The translations under genes were made by a program, and so were the position numbers. 64,000 bases of DNA, taken from assembly GCA_038503075.1 (NCBI GenBank), contig JBCAML010000001.1, positions 2,914,001-2,978,000 on the forward strand, given 5' to 3'. The notes under the pieces were generated by a model. It did not search any database and was not told where the DNA came from. It was given only the letters and a program-made list of their open reading frames with translations. Of the stretch, positions 22,369 through 31,288 are shown in pieces (the first letter of the stretch is position 1; every line of letters begins with the position of its first letter). The stretch is from Gyromitra esculenta. Lineage: Eukaryota > Ascomycota > Pezizomycetes > Pezizales > Discinaceae.

Positions 22369-24421
22369 TCATCCAACCAACACCCTCCTTGCCTTGATCC
22401 ACCACGGATCTTCCTTCACCTCATGTCCGTTACTATCTAAAGTAGGAGGAGTCTCGTCTTCCCTCCTGCCGGTGAAAATATCCATATCTTCAAGTCGCAC
22501 CCATTTTGTCTTTTTCCACCACTTGTACCCTACGAAGAAGAGTATTGATACAGGGATGAGGATATAGTTAATAACAAAATCTTTCGCACTGAAAGGGTTT
22601 AAGAGTGCAGTATACCCTATTAAAACTCCCGGTTTAGTAAGCTGAAGCCCTTTAGAGAGGGGAATACTTGCGTGGAAAAGATCACATACCCTGGAAGAAG
22701 ATCAGAAATATATTCGCAGCTAATGCTGCATATGTTCCATATGGATACCATAATGCCTTAAACGGCAAACTCTCTATGCTTTGTCCCTGCGCTTTTAAGG
22801 CCCTTCTGAAGCGTATATGCACAAACTCGATTGTCCCCCACACCATGAACGTTGACACGCCACTAAGTGTGATCAACGCCTGGTATAGCTCCCCGGCACT
22901 GCCAGAGAGTGACAAAAAGCTTATACACGCTGCCAGGTTGCTCAACAAAAGCGCGCACCAGGGAACACCGCGCTTATCAACGCGAGAGAATATTCTAGGT
23001 GCTTTGCCATTGCGAGACATGTATAATATAGTACGAGAAGCGACATAAAGGGACGAGTTACCAGCGGATGTCACTGAGATAACGATTAGTGCGTTGATGA
23101 GATGGGCTGCAGGTGCAATTCCAGCGTTATCAAGGGCAATCGTGAGTGGGGATCGTGCGGTGCGAGATGTTGAAGAGAGAAGACGAGAGTCGGTGTATGG
23201 TATCAGTATACCAATAAAGAACATCATTCCACTACCGTAGTTAGAATTCAAGTATTGTTGGAGGAAGTTGGCGACACTTACACATAGAACTAGATTCATC
23301 ATAAGTAACCAGTCAGTTTGAACTCGAAACTAGACAACGGTCACAGGCCATCACTCACGATCAGAATTCTCCAAAAGACCTGCCTAATAGCCCTGGGCAC
23401 AGCCCTCCCAGGATTCCCTGCCTCTCCCGCTGTGATTCCAACCATCTCTGTCCCTGCATATAGCGTCCCTGCAATGACAAAGGTCTTTGCCACGCCATTG
23501 ATTCCGTCTGCAAATGCCCCTGGATCTTTCCAATACTTAAACCCGATCTTTTCGCCACCAATCCCACCGGCTGAAATAGCGATTGCGACAATAAAGAATA
23601 TTGTAATAGAGATAACTTTTACCAGGCTCAACCAAAACTCAACTTCGCCGTACGCTAAAACGCCCAGCATGGAAAGCGATAAGAATATGGCCCAGAAGAT
23701 CAATATCCATGCCCATTGTGGCACCACGTCAGTCCAGTACATAACAACGAGAGAGATAGCGTTATATTCATTCGCAAGAACGGTCACCCAGAGATACCAG
23801 TAACCCCAACCAAGGGCAAACGCTAAGGCATCATCAGCAAAGCGTTCAGCATACTCGGTGAAGGATCCGGTGACGGGGATTAGAGTTGCAAGCTCGCCGA
23901 GTGATTGCCTATGTAGTTAGTGGATTAGAATTGCCCTGTTAACAAGCCACACCCACTAACCACCAAAGTAAGAATAAAAATTTCGCTAATGAGACATACA
24001 TTACGAAGAAGACAATTAGCCCGACAAGCGAGAAGGATATTAAAATACCAGCAGGGCCTGCTAAATGCAATGCATTACCGGAACCAACAAGCAAACCAGG
24101 GCCAATAATTCCTTCATTCGATTCAAGTCAGATCTCATTGAGAAAGCTAAAAGAGCAAACCGGGTAATTGGGTCCAATGACCTGGGAAATTGACATCCCA
24201 TACCTCCAATTGCTACGTGACGGATATAAATGATTAGTATAAAGAGCAATTAATAAACCTTCAACCTTCAAAACAAGGAGCAGAAAATCACCAATCATCT
24301 GTAAATGCCTCGACTTCAACTTCCTGTGAAGTGGTGCGACATACGCATCCTGTGCATCCCGAGACCCATTTTCGGAAATCTCCCTGGGCTCAGCACCTGT
24401 TTTCTCGCCATAGGAACTCAT
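22369..24421 (-). CDS. amino-acid permease (APC/YAT family), with 9-nt and 8-nt micro-exons
   Basis: Seven exons (24421-24292, 24212-24204, 24111-24000, 23908-23359, 23289-23282, 23231-22690, 22616-22369) sum to 1599 nt and 532 residues. The cytosolic N-terminus ends RKLKSRHLQMI; splicing in the 9-nt exon then gives AIGGIIGPGLLVGSGNAL, the conserved first membrane helix. The 8-nt exon (TTCTATGT) gives RILIFYVGMMFFIGILIP, again a conserved family segment. Other marks are GLLVGSG, ALGWGYWYLWV, GTEMVGITAGEAGNPGRAVP and YVASRTILYMS. About twelve hydrophobic segments are present and the tail is cytosolic and charged. The family moves amino acids into the cell with protons at the plasma membrane; the DIP5-like dicarboxylic branch is possible, the substrate is not certain. 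Without the micro-exons the helix would lose three residues or shift frame. Confidence 0.88.
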
Positions 24422-25628
24422 CACAATAAATCTCCGAGGGGGCAATTGGTAAAATTTGAGAGTTTAGATGATGATGTTTAGAAAAACAGCTGTGGTGAAG
24501 TAGATAGTGATTAAGTGTCAATTTCAAGGTCAGGCAATCTGCAGCCAAATGAGGAAGCAGCTCCGAAGCACTATCTGCTAGCTTTTCCTTAGATCCAGGT
24601 TCTGCGGCTGCAGCAATATAAATTTGCCCATCGTCGTCTTTAAACCCCGCATGATATTAAAGAGGAAAGTCAAAGTTTCTCTTTTCAGTATCTCGCAATT
24701 GAGCAAGCTGACGAGGTTCGATCTTCTCGGCGAAACGGTGAGATCGCGCAATATCTGTGCATGGTGATGCAAAGTGGGGGGTTTCTGGTTGTCATCCAAG
24801 GATCTGTTACGGGAGTATTTAGGCTATCGTCTGCTCCATGATCTTGTAAATCAACAACGCGCTAGACGAGTGGCTTGCTAAAGTGCAGTCACGAGAAACT
24901 CGCTCCAGTAAAGGCTACCAACCTGCAAATCTCGCTTATCATCAACTACTGCAATAACTTTCGGATTTCGGCTACGGCAGCCCAGGTTAAATGAGGTCAT
25001 GCCGTGGGTTGCTTATCTTTCCTGAAATTTCTGAAATTCAGTGCTAAAATATTACAGATCCTACGTAGATATCTCTACTGTAGCAGCAGGTCGCGCTGAA
25101 GTCAATCCCTCGAATTATTTCCTAAGGCTACTGATATCACATACGAAGCGCGACTCTTACCTCGCTGGAAAGTTTTAGATTCAAAATACTTGTTTGTTCA
25201 ATGGTCTTCTGGAGTGCACAGTGCGCCTGTATTTATAGTCACTAGGGCCGCAGTGTGAAGTACCGTGAAGTGGTTCTGAGGACTACAGCGGTATAGAAAT
25301 CTATCTACACCTACGAAACACCGGAAAACAATCTACATGCTAAAATGTAATCCAATCACTTCCTTTCTGATTCCAAATAACATAGCTACCACTAGACGCT
25401 GATGAAACACAACATGATTATCACATGCAGCGCAAACACCAAGAGACCCGTCGGAAAACCATCAGCCAGTCAGCGCAAATGTTTTCATCGAGTGATGTCT
25501 TATGAGTATGACGATCTTGGTAACCGAGACATTATGCAGGCCGCGGCTCAGCCCGGCTTTCAAAATCTCGGCTTCAAGATTAAAGTGCCTAGGCTTCCAT
25601 CAACGAAACCAGCATCCATTATATAACC
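24422..25628. other. intergenic, 1.2 kb
   Basis: Promoter side of both the permease (minus) and the F-box/ankyrin gene (plus). No gene is seen; the reading frames from 25400 to 25620 that run into the next gene have no support as an upstream exon. No repeat found. Confidence 0.45.
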
Positions 25629-26588
25629 ATGCCTCTTCTCGATCTCCCAAACGATCTGCTTCTCATGATCGCCGAAGCTCTCGGCCCAGATTCTGGCAGC
25701 CTAAACTGTTTCCTTCGCTCCAACCGCCGTCTCAGCATCGTTCTGACCCACACGCTACACAAGCTTGCTGTCCAAGATATAAACGGCGTGCCCGCCATCA
25801 TATGGGCTGCATTAAGGAATTGGGCCCCATTAGTCCTACTGCTGCTCGAAAAGGGCGTCGACATTAACTTGGCCGATCGCGGGGGCACAACAGCACTCCA
25901 CTACGCGGTCGACCAAGGACACCTCCGGTTAACCCAGCTACTATTATCTAGAGGTGCTAACGTCAACGCACGGGATAAAGAGAGAGCAACAATACTCCAT
26001 AAAGCATGTTACAGAGGCTCAGAGCCTATGGTAACACTCCTCCTCGATCACGGCGCAGATATCGATGCCGCAATGCATGACGGGACGACAGTGCTTCGAT
26101 ACGCAATAATTTGGAACAAGGAATCAATAGTCAAATTACTACTTAAAAAGGGTGTTGATGTTCACGCGCGTGCAAACGACGGATCTACTGTGCTACATTC
26201 CGCGGTGCTATTACGATACGAGAGGATCGTAAAGCTACTACTTCAAAATGGATTAGCGAGGGATATCAATGCAGTAAGCCAATCGGGTGTGTATGGGAAT
26301 AGTATGTACTGTACGGCTCTGCATTATACGGCGACTGCAGGCAGGGATGAAAAGATTGGAGAGTTGTTGCTGGAGAATGGAGCGGACATAGACGTGAGGG
26401 ATAGTTTGGGGAAGACTACGTTGATATGGGCGACAGAGTTTGGGAATGCTGCAATCGTGAGGCTGTTGGTGGGATGGGGAGCGAAGAAGGATATTGTAGG
26501 AGCCGATGGAGAGACGGCGTATCAAAGGGCGGTAGCAAGAGGGTGGCTTGAGATAGAAGGGTTGCTTGCACCAGGTGGTGAAAACTGA
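25629..26588 (+). CDS. F-box-like ankyrin-repeat protein
   Basis: Single exon of 319 residues. The start MPLLDLPNDLLLMIAEAL followed by L-x-C-FLRSNRRLS matches the fungal F-box consensus (residues 3-45). From about residue 50 there are eight ankyrin repeats of roughly 33 residues, with the usual signatures such as GTTALHYAVDQGHLRLTQLL and NGADIDVRDSLGKTTL. The architecture suggests an SCF ubiquitin-ligase adaptor that reads targets through the ankyrin face, but this pairing is also common among fungal proteins of unknown role. The sixth repeat has an insert (VSQSGVYGNSMY). No intron or frame break is seen. Confidence 0.8.
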   Translation: MPLLDLPNDLLLMIAEALGPDSGSLNCFLRSNRRLSIVLTHTLHKLAVQDINGVPAIIWAALRNWAPLVLLLLEKGVDINLADRGGTTALHYAVDQGHLRLTQLLLSRGANVNARDKERATILHKACYRGSEPMVTLLLDHGADIDAAMHDGTTVLRYAIIWNKESIVKLLLKKGVDVHARANDGSTVLHSAVLLRYERIVKLLLQNGLARDINAVSQSGVYGNSMYCTALHYTATAGRDEKIGELLLENGADIDVRDSLGKTTLIWATEFGNAAIVRLLVGWGAKKDIVGADGETAYQRAVARGWLEIEGLLAPGGEN

Positions 26589-27422
26589 TCTTAGAACTAT
26601 ATAATCAGAGCTTCTGTTCCCCGAATAATGCACCGTCGTATCCACAAGGATTTTCAGGGTGTTCCTAAGGCGAGAATTAATTTGATTCTGGTCGCAGTCG
26701 TAGCCAGTAGACCTGCAAACATCCCCTTACGGTCGGTCATTTCGCCAATAGTCGTCCAAACATAGCTCTACACAACAAACTTAAGATGTATCCTACAATT
26801 GAAAGTCATATTTACCACCCGACTACTTCTTGCAGGTTGGTCCAAGCAAATACGTGTGTTGAAGTACAGTGTTTACTGATTGCTTCACAAATTATCACTC
26901 GGAAATTTTGATGTCTGAGCATGCTCTCGCACCAAGGCCTCTAACCCTTCGGACGAAATTTATCGCATCTTCTAGACTCCTTTCTTTTCAATTATTTCCT
27001 TTTCCGTATTACCCAGTCTACCTGCTAGTGACTTATTAAGACAGTCTATTCCCCTTCTCGGGCTATCCATTGGTCAATCGCGAAGCAAGCAGGGGTAGGA
27101 TGTCGAAGCCCCTTTGCTCTAGTAAATTATAGGCAAATGGCGTTGCTCTGTTTTTCTCTGGTGGGTTCTAGTGCGTCAAGCTTAATGTTGATCTTAGCTT
27201 TAGCTAAGTTGTGTTCTGTAAGCACCAGGGCCTTCGCAAGCCCCACCACGTGTATTTTGGCGGTGGTCTGATGTATACCAGTGCTATAATCTCTTCTCAC
27301 GCCAAATACTTAACCTAGATCTATCTTTCATCCTATCCATCCTCCTGTACACTTCACCAACCTGATCCCATCTCAGAAAACTCATCAAATAAGTACCGCC
27401 TCACCCAAAGACGATTCCCGGA
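26589..27422. other. intergenic, 0.8 kb
   Basis: No gene seen. The last 120 bases are CT-rich and end in AACTCATCAAATAAGTACC, a plausible leader for the next small gene. No repeat or inverted repeat was found. Confidence 0.45.
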
Positions 27423-28001
27423 ATGTCGAACTGGTACTCACCGGAGCTATTACGGAATATCCCACAATTCGGCGATCTCGCTGATGATAACATTGCTGAC
27501 AACACATCTGATGCCCCATGCACTGGCTGTGTTAAGGCTAGCTCAAGAAAAAAGCAAGATAAAGGTCATGAGCAAGTACCTGAGATGATGGAAAACACGC
27601 TGCTTGCTCCCAGTGAGAATAGTGATAGTGGGGCCAAAAGGAAAAGTCATCAACAGCAGGAAGACCAGCTCGTCGATCAGAGCCTCCTGACCCCATCCGG
27701 CACCGCTCTTCAACTACACGTTTACTACATTAACTCAGTTCACCACGGGGATTCTCACTGGGTATCATATGATGTCACCAGCGAGATGAAGCTCCATGAT
27801 CTATTTCTCCTGTGTCGCCTCCATAAGGAATCGCAGCTATGCGACAAGATTGTTCTTCGACAGATCGACAGATGTTTTCTACAGCAAATTTACGGAACAG
27901 ATGCGTGCTGGTTTAGCGAGCAGGAGCTTAGTAAAAGGATTATGGATACAAACTGGATACTCGGGGATGACGAGATTTGGTTGAGTTGCTCTGTTCATTA
28001 A
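27423..28001 (+). CDS. small protein, paralogue of the gene at 5675
   Basis: Single-exon frame of 192 codons. The first 95 residues are hydrophilic with an asparagine/aspartate-rich stretch and a basic KASSRKKQDK segment. The C-terminal half, from LQLHVYYINS to the end, aligns by eye with the middle of the protein at 5675-6343: TSEMKLHDLF against TADMKLEEIF, SEQELSKRIMDTNW against QAKELGLRVWDTEW, and a closing hydrophobic strand. The two differ in the loops and in their N-terminal tails, so they are old duplicates. A beta-grasp (ubiquitin/SUMO-like) fold is possible from the strand-helix-strand order. The two genes lie 21 kb apart, both single exon, both in gene-poor DNA. Confidence 0.55.
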   Translation: MSNWYSPELLRNIPQFGDLADDNIADNTSDAPCTGCVKASSRKKQDKGHEQVPEMMENTLLAPSENSDSGAKRKSHQQQEDQLVDQSLLTPSGTALQLHVYYINSVHHGDSHWVSYDVTSEMKLHDLFLLCRLHKESQLCDKIVLRQIDRCFLQQIYGTDACWFSEQELSKRIMDTNWILGDDEIWLSCSVH

Positions 28002-29690
28002 CTACATCGGTTTCCTATTTTGGGGGATTCATCTCAACTACGAGCGGGTTAGGGGTGTACTCTTTTTTTTTTTACCCATACCCCTTTATTGATGTAAATT
28101 TGGGCCATTGTGGGCCGGGATCGGTTTTCTCTATTTCCGCGCTGTGCGATTCAATGGTTGAAGCAACTCTGTTAGTGTTCAAGGGAAATTTGACTCTTTG
28201 ATCTCAAGTCCGGTAGTTTCTCAGGCCTTCTTTTACCGAGGCCAAAAGTAGTGTGGTCGTTATTTTCTAAGTGCTGGCCCCGTGCTAAACTTAATCTATC
28301 AAGTAGCCACCCCATAAACCGATAAGTTCCTAATGAGCCCCGTATCAGTACACAAACACCTATATTTGGCTAGAGTCCTTAAGCTTCTCAATACCACAAA
28401 ATACTCAGTTTATTTATTTGGTTAAGGCTGACATTACTAGCAGTTTCTTACCTTCAGCCTATGAGATAGATCTACAAAGTGAACTTTGGGAAGGTTAACT
28501 ACTGAAAATCAATTCAGAGCTTTGAACTCTTGCTAAATTTTATTCTAATTATTCTATTCAAAATATTCATAAAGATATGCAAATAGTTTAGAGCTTTTTT
28601 TTTGTTGAAGGACCACGAAATTAAGGTTGTCTGAACGATATATTTGACGCTTGTAGCTCTAAAACTCCTACATAATTAATGCAGGTACTCTAAACGTCCC
28701 TAGATCAAGAAGATTCATGAGATCTATCACTTCTTACTCCGAAATTCGCAGATTTATGTTAACCCTATAGTTGGGTGTCAACGCATATATCCTTGGATCT
28801 ATACGTTAAAAATAATATTAGTCCAAATTAGTCTTATAATTTGAGGAGGCTACCCACGGCAAACAGCAGGGTATCTACATTTTATGTAGTTCGCTGTATT
28901 CGACTAACTGGGAACAGGACGGTTTGGCAAATTTGGATAGGTATTTTGCTACTATTCGCATAAATCATGACCATGGGAGATGCACTCTTCAATTCTTCCT
29001 TCACAGAGGCTGATACACTTTTTAAACTTTCCAAGTCTCGACCTAATACTGTCTTTGAATTTTACCTTTTAATCACCCCAATGAAAAGTCCAACTCAACA
29101 GGCCGCTCTCCACGATCACTCCTGGAGCTACCTCCGTATCGTCTTGGACTGATATGCCCAAGCTCGCAGTCCCTTCTCTACTATTTTTAAGTTTTCACCA
29201 TACTTGTTTTTCGCTGTCTTCTGGGGTCTTAAGAGTCGTTTTAGGTTCAAACTTTGGATCTGTGGTTTCGCCCTTCTCGCATTCGGTTTCAGGTTTTTTA
29301 GTTTTGCTTTTTTGTTCGTCTTCGAATTATTAGCTAATACTACGAACCATGCTTTGATCCAAGCCAAGTCTTTCAGCGCTGAGCAGTGTGTATACCAACT
29401 GGAATCCGGCACGTAACCTTCCATTATATTTTGCTCCCACCTTTCAAGGATTTACCCCAGAAACACCAAAACTTTAATTATTTTTTCTGTAAGCTCTACT
29501 GTGAGGGCGAAAAGGAGCAAAAGAGCGTAGGATGTTTCTGAGAATCATATCCGATTTCGATAAACCGGTAGATGATATCTGCAATTGACCAGACAGGGCC
29601 AGGGCCAGTGTCAGTTTAAAGTAGCAATCATCAATCCTCTCCGGAAATAAGCGAGAATCAGAGAAAGTAGAAAGAACGGTGCTGTTGTCA
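28002..29690. other. AT-rich intergenic, no gene seen
   Basis: The first 200 bases are the 3' flank of the small gene. From 28200 to 28950 the DNA is very AT-rich with stops in all frames. An open stretch on each strand at 29128-29424 is K- or F-rich and complementary to itself in composition, so it is likely chance. No clear repeat was found by eye. Confidence 0.45.
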
Positions 29691-29699
29691 ATTGATATG

Positions 29700-30765
29700 A
29701 CAATGATCTTCAGGATCGAAAGGTATTTGGCTGTGGTTTCAGAAGCCTGGTACCTCGATTACTGGATATGTGTACCAAAACAGCCTTTGGAAAACAGATA
29801 ACCAAATTAAAAATTTTTTTTTTTTGTTAAATCATTGTTTCATTGTTTTATCTAGGTACAAGAATATCACATGCAACCGAAGTTATAGCGTGAACAAAAC
29901 CCTACTCTCACAACCCTCCTAGACAAAAGGAAAATACAAAAGAGACGAAACAAAATAACCAGTGAACAAGATAGTTATTGAAGCCAATGATGGTGAAGTT
30001 TAGTGTGTGATTGGTAGAATACTGCTGGCCGTACTAGTAGCAGTCTACTGGCGCATCAAGCACAAACGAGGTAGAGACGAAGGCGCGCACTAAGCGAGGG
30101 CGAAGAGTGGCTGTAACCGAGATCCGAGTTGCAGCCGAAGAGAGAAGAGGGGGCCCTTGAGTCTCGCTAGGAGAGGGCAAAGGGTGAAGAGTGTATCATG
30201 ATGGATGCTTCCCTAAAAGGGCATCATGAGAGGAGGAGAAGTATCACGAAGTGGGGGTGAAGCCTAAGTGCTAAAGACTTTTGGCCCTGTGTCACCCCGT
30301 TGCAACGCAGAAGGAGGAGTTGTTGCTTCAAGCGAGCGAAGTGTAGAGGAGAGGGAGCATGGATAACCAAATTAAAAACCTCTCCATATCTATATCCACT
30401 CTAACTTTTGGGAGCGCCCAACCACAGGAATATTCAAATCCGATCTCTCTTATGATCCTTGCACCAGCATTTCTGCGGCTTCGTACGGAAAGGATAATCA
30501 CCGCGTTTTCACCGTTACTAAAGAAAACGAGCTCGCATTCACCTCGTTCGACGGTTCCGCCAATAACTGGGAACCCAGTGAAGTCATCGCGCCACAGGTT
30601 CCATTTTCTCCACTGGCAGCAACCGCGGTAGGGGGTCAGGGAGAGTACGACATTGCTGTCCGCATCTACGACCAGAAAACTCTAAGCCAGATCACGGAAT
30701 GGGGGACCAATGAAGGTCAGGAATACAGCGTAACAGCGGACTCACCTCCTATTAACTCTACTTAA
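29700..30765 (+). pseudogene. lectin-like (beta-propeller) reading frame, broken by an insertion
   Basis: Upstream of 29813 one frame reads GIWLWFQKPGTSITGYVYQ, then NSLWKTDNQIKN. Downstream of 30361 another reads IFKSDLSYDPCTSISAASYG, then HRVFTVTKENELAFTS and NNWEPSEVIAP, and ends at a TAA at 30763. These pieces recall the repeated blades of fungal fucose-type lectins (aromatic-rich, W near the blade end). The insertion at 29813-30361 separates them, and the frame also shifts between 30361 and 30420, so the gene is not intact. No start codon was found. The family call is tentative; a different beta-propeller is possible. Confidence 0.35.
29813..30361 (-). mobile_element. retroposon (SINE- or LINE-like) with poly(T) and 17-bp target duplication
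   Basis: The element starts with a run of twelve T on the plus strand (29814-29825), i.e. a poly(A) tail on the minus strand, and ends near 30361. The flanks carry the same 17 bases, GATAACCAAATTAAAAA, at 29797-29813 and 30362-30378, the mark of a target-site duplication. The 65 bases next to the poly(A) tail recur at 45531-45609 beside another T-run, so copies share a 3' end and differ in 5' length. The rest is GC-richer than its surroundings and has no reading frame. No box A/B pol III promoter was recognised. Overall length about 550 bp suits a non-autonomous retroposon. Confidence 0.72.
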
Positions 30766-31288
30766 GCCATGGATATACTTAAAAGTTCACTTTTCGTAAC
30801 GCGTTGCTGTATTGGATGTGGCTAACATGGATCATGAATGGGTACTTATTATTTTATTTCAAAAAAAACTAATTGAATGATAACACAGAGAGAGAGAGAG
30901 ACAGAGAAGGGTTTTCATTTATACTCAAGCTTTGGCTAGAGGAAACTTTCGCTTCTGATTTCTCCATCTTATTTAAATTATAATACTTATATAACGAAAA
31001 AGAAATTATCTCGCCCCACGCACGTTTATAATGGCTATTGGCATATTTGCATCTAGGCTTAGCATATGAAAAACTTCATACTCCTCTATTTGAAAATCGA
31101 GAAATCAAGATGGGAGACTAATAGTCTTAAATATCAAACACTATATATAGACTACTTTAGGGGAATATGACCTACAACCAACGATTAATATTGAGAGAAA
31201 GCTCTGCGCGAGCGACATATTCCACTAATATTAGCTGTTTACATACCTTCCAAGCGAAACCCAGCCATCACTCCCCTCGTCGTGCGTT
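30766..31288. other. intergenic, 0.5 kb
   Basis: No gene. Holds a short (GA)n microsatellite (30891-30906) and AT-rich sequence. Lies 3' of both the lectin-like remnant and the STAND receptor gene on the other strand. Confidence 0.5.

Noticed and set aside
29128..29424. Open frames on both strands near 29.2 kb
   Set aside because: Complementary low-complexity frames (K-rich versus F-rich) with no similarity to the nearby lectin-like remnant.
30359..30631. 90-codon frame starting at an ATG inside the retroposon border
   Set aside because: The ATG is created at the insertion junction and the frame differs from the lectin-like frame further on, so it is not an independent gene.
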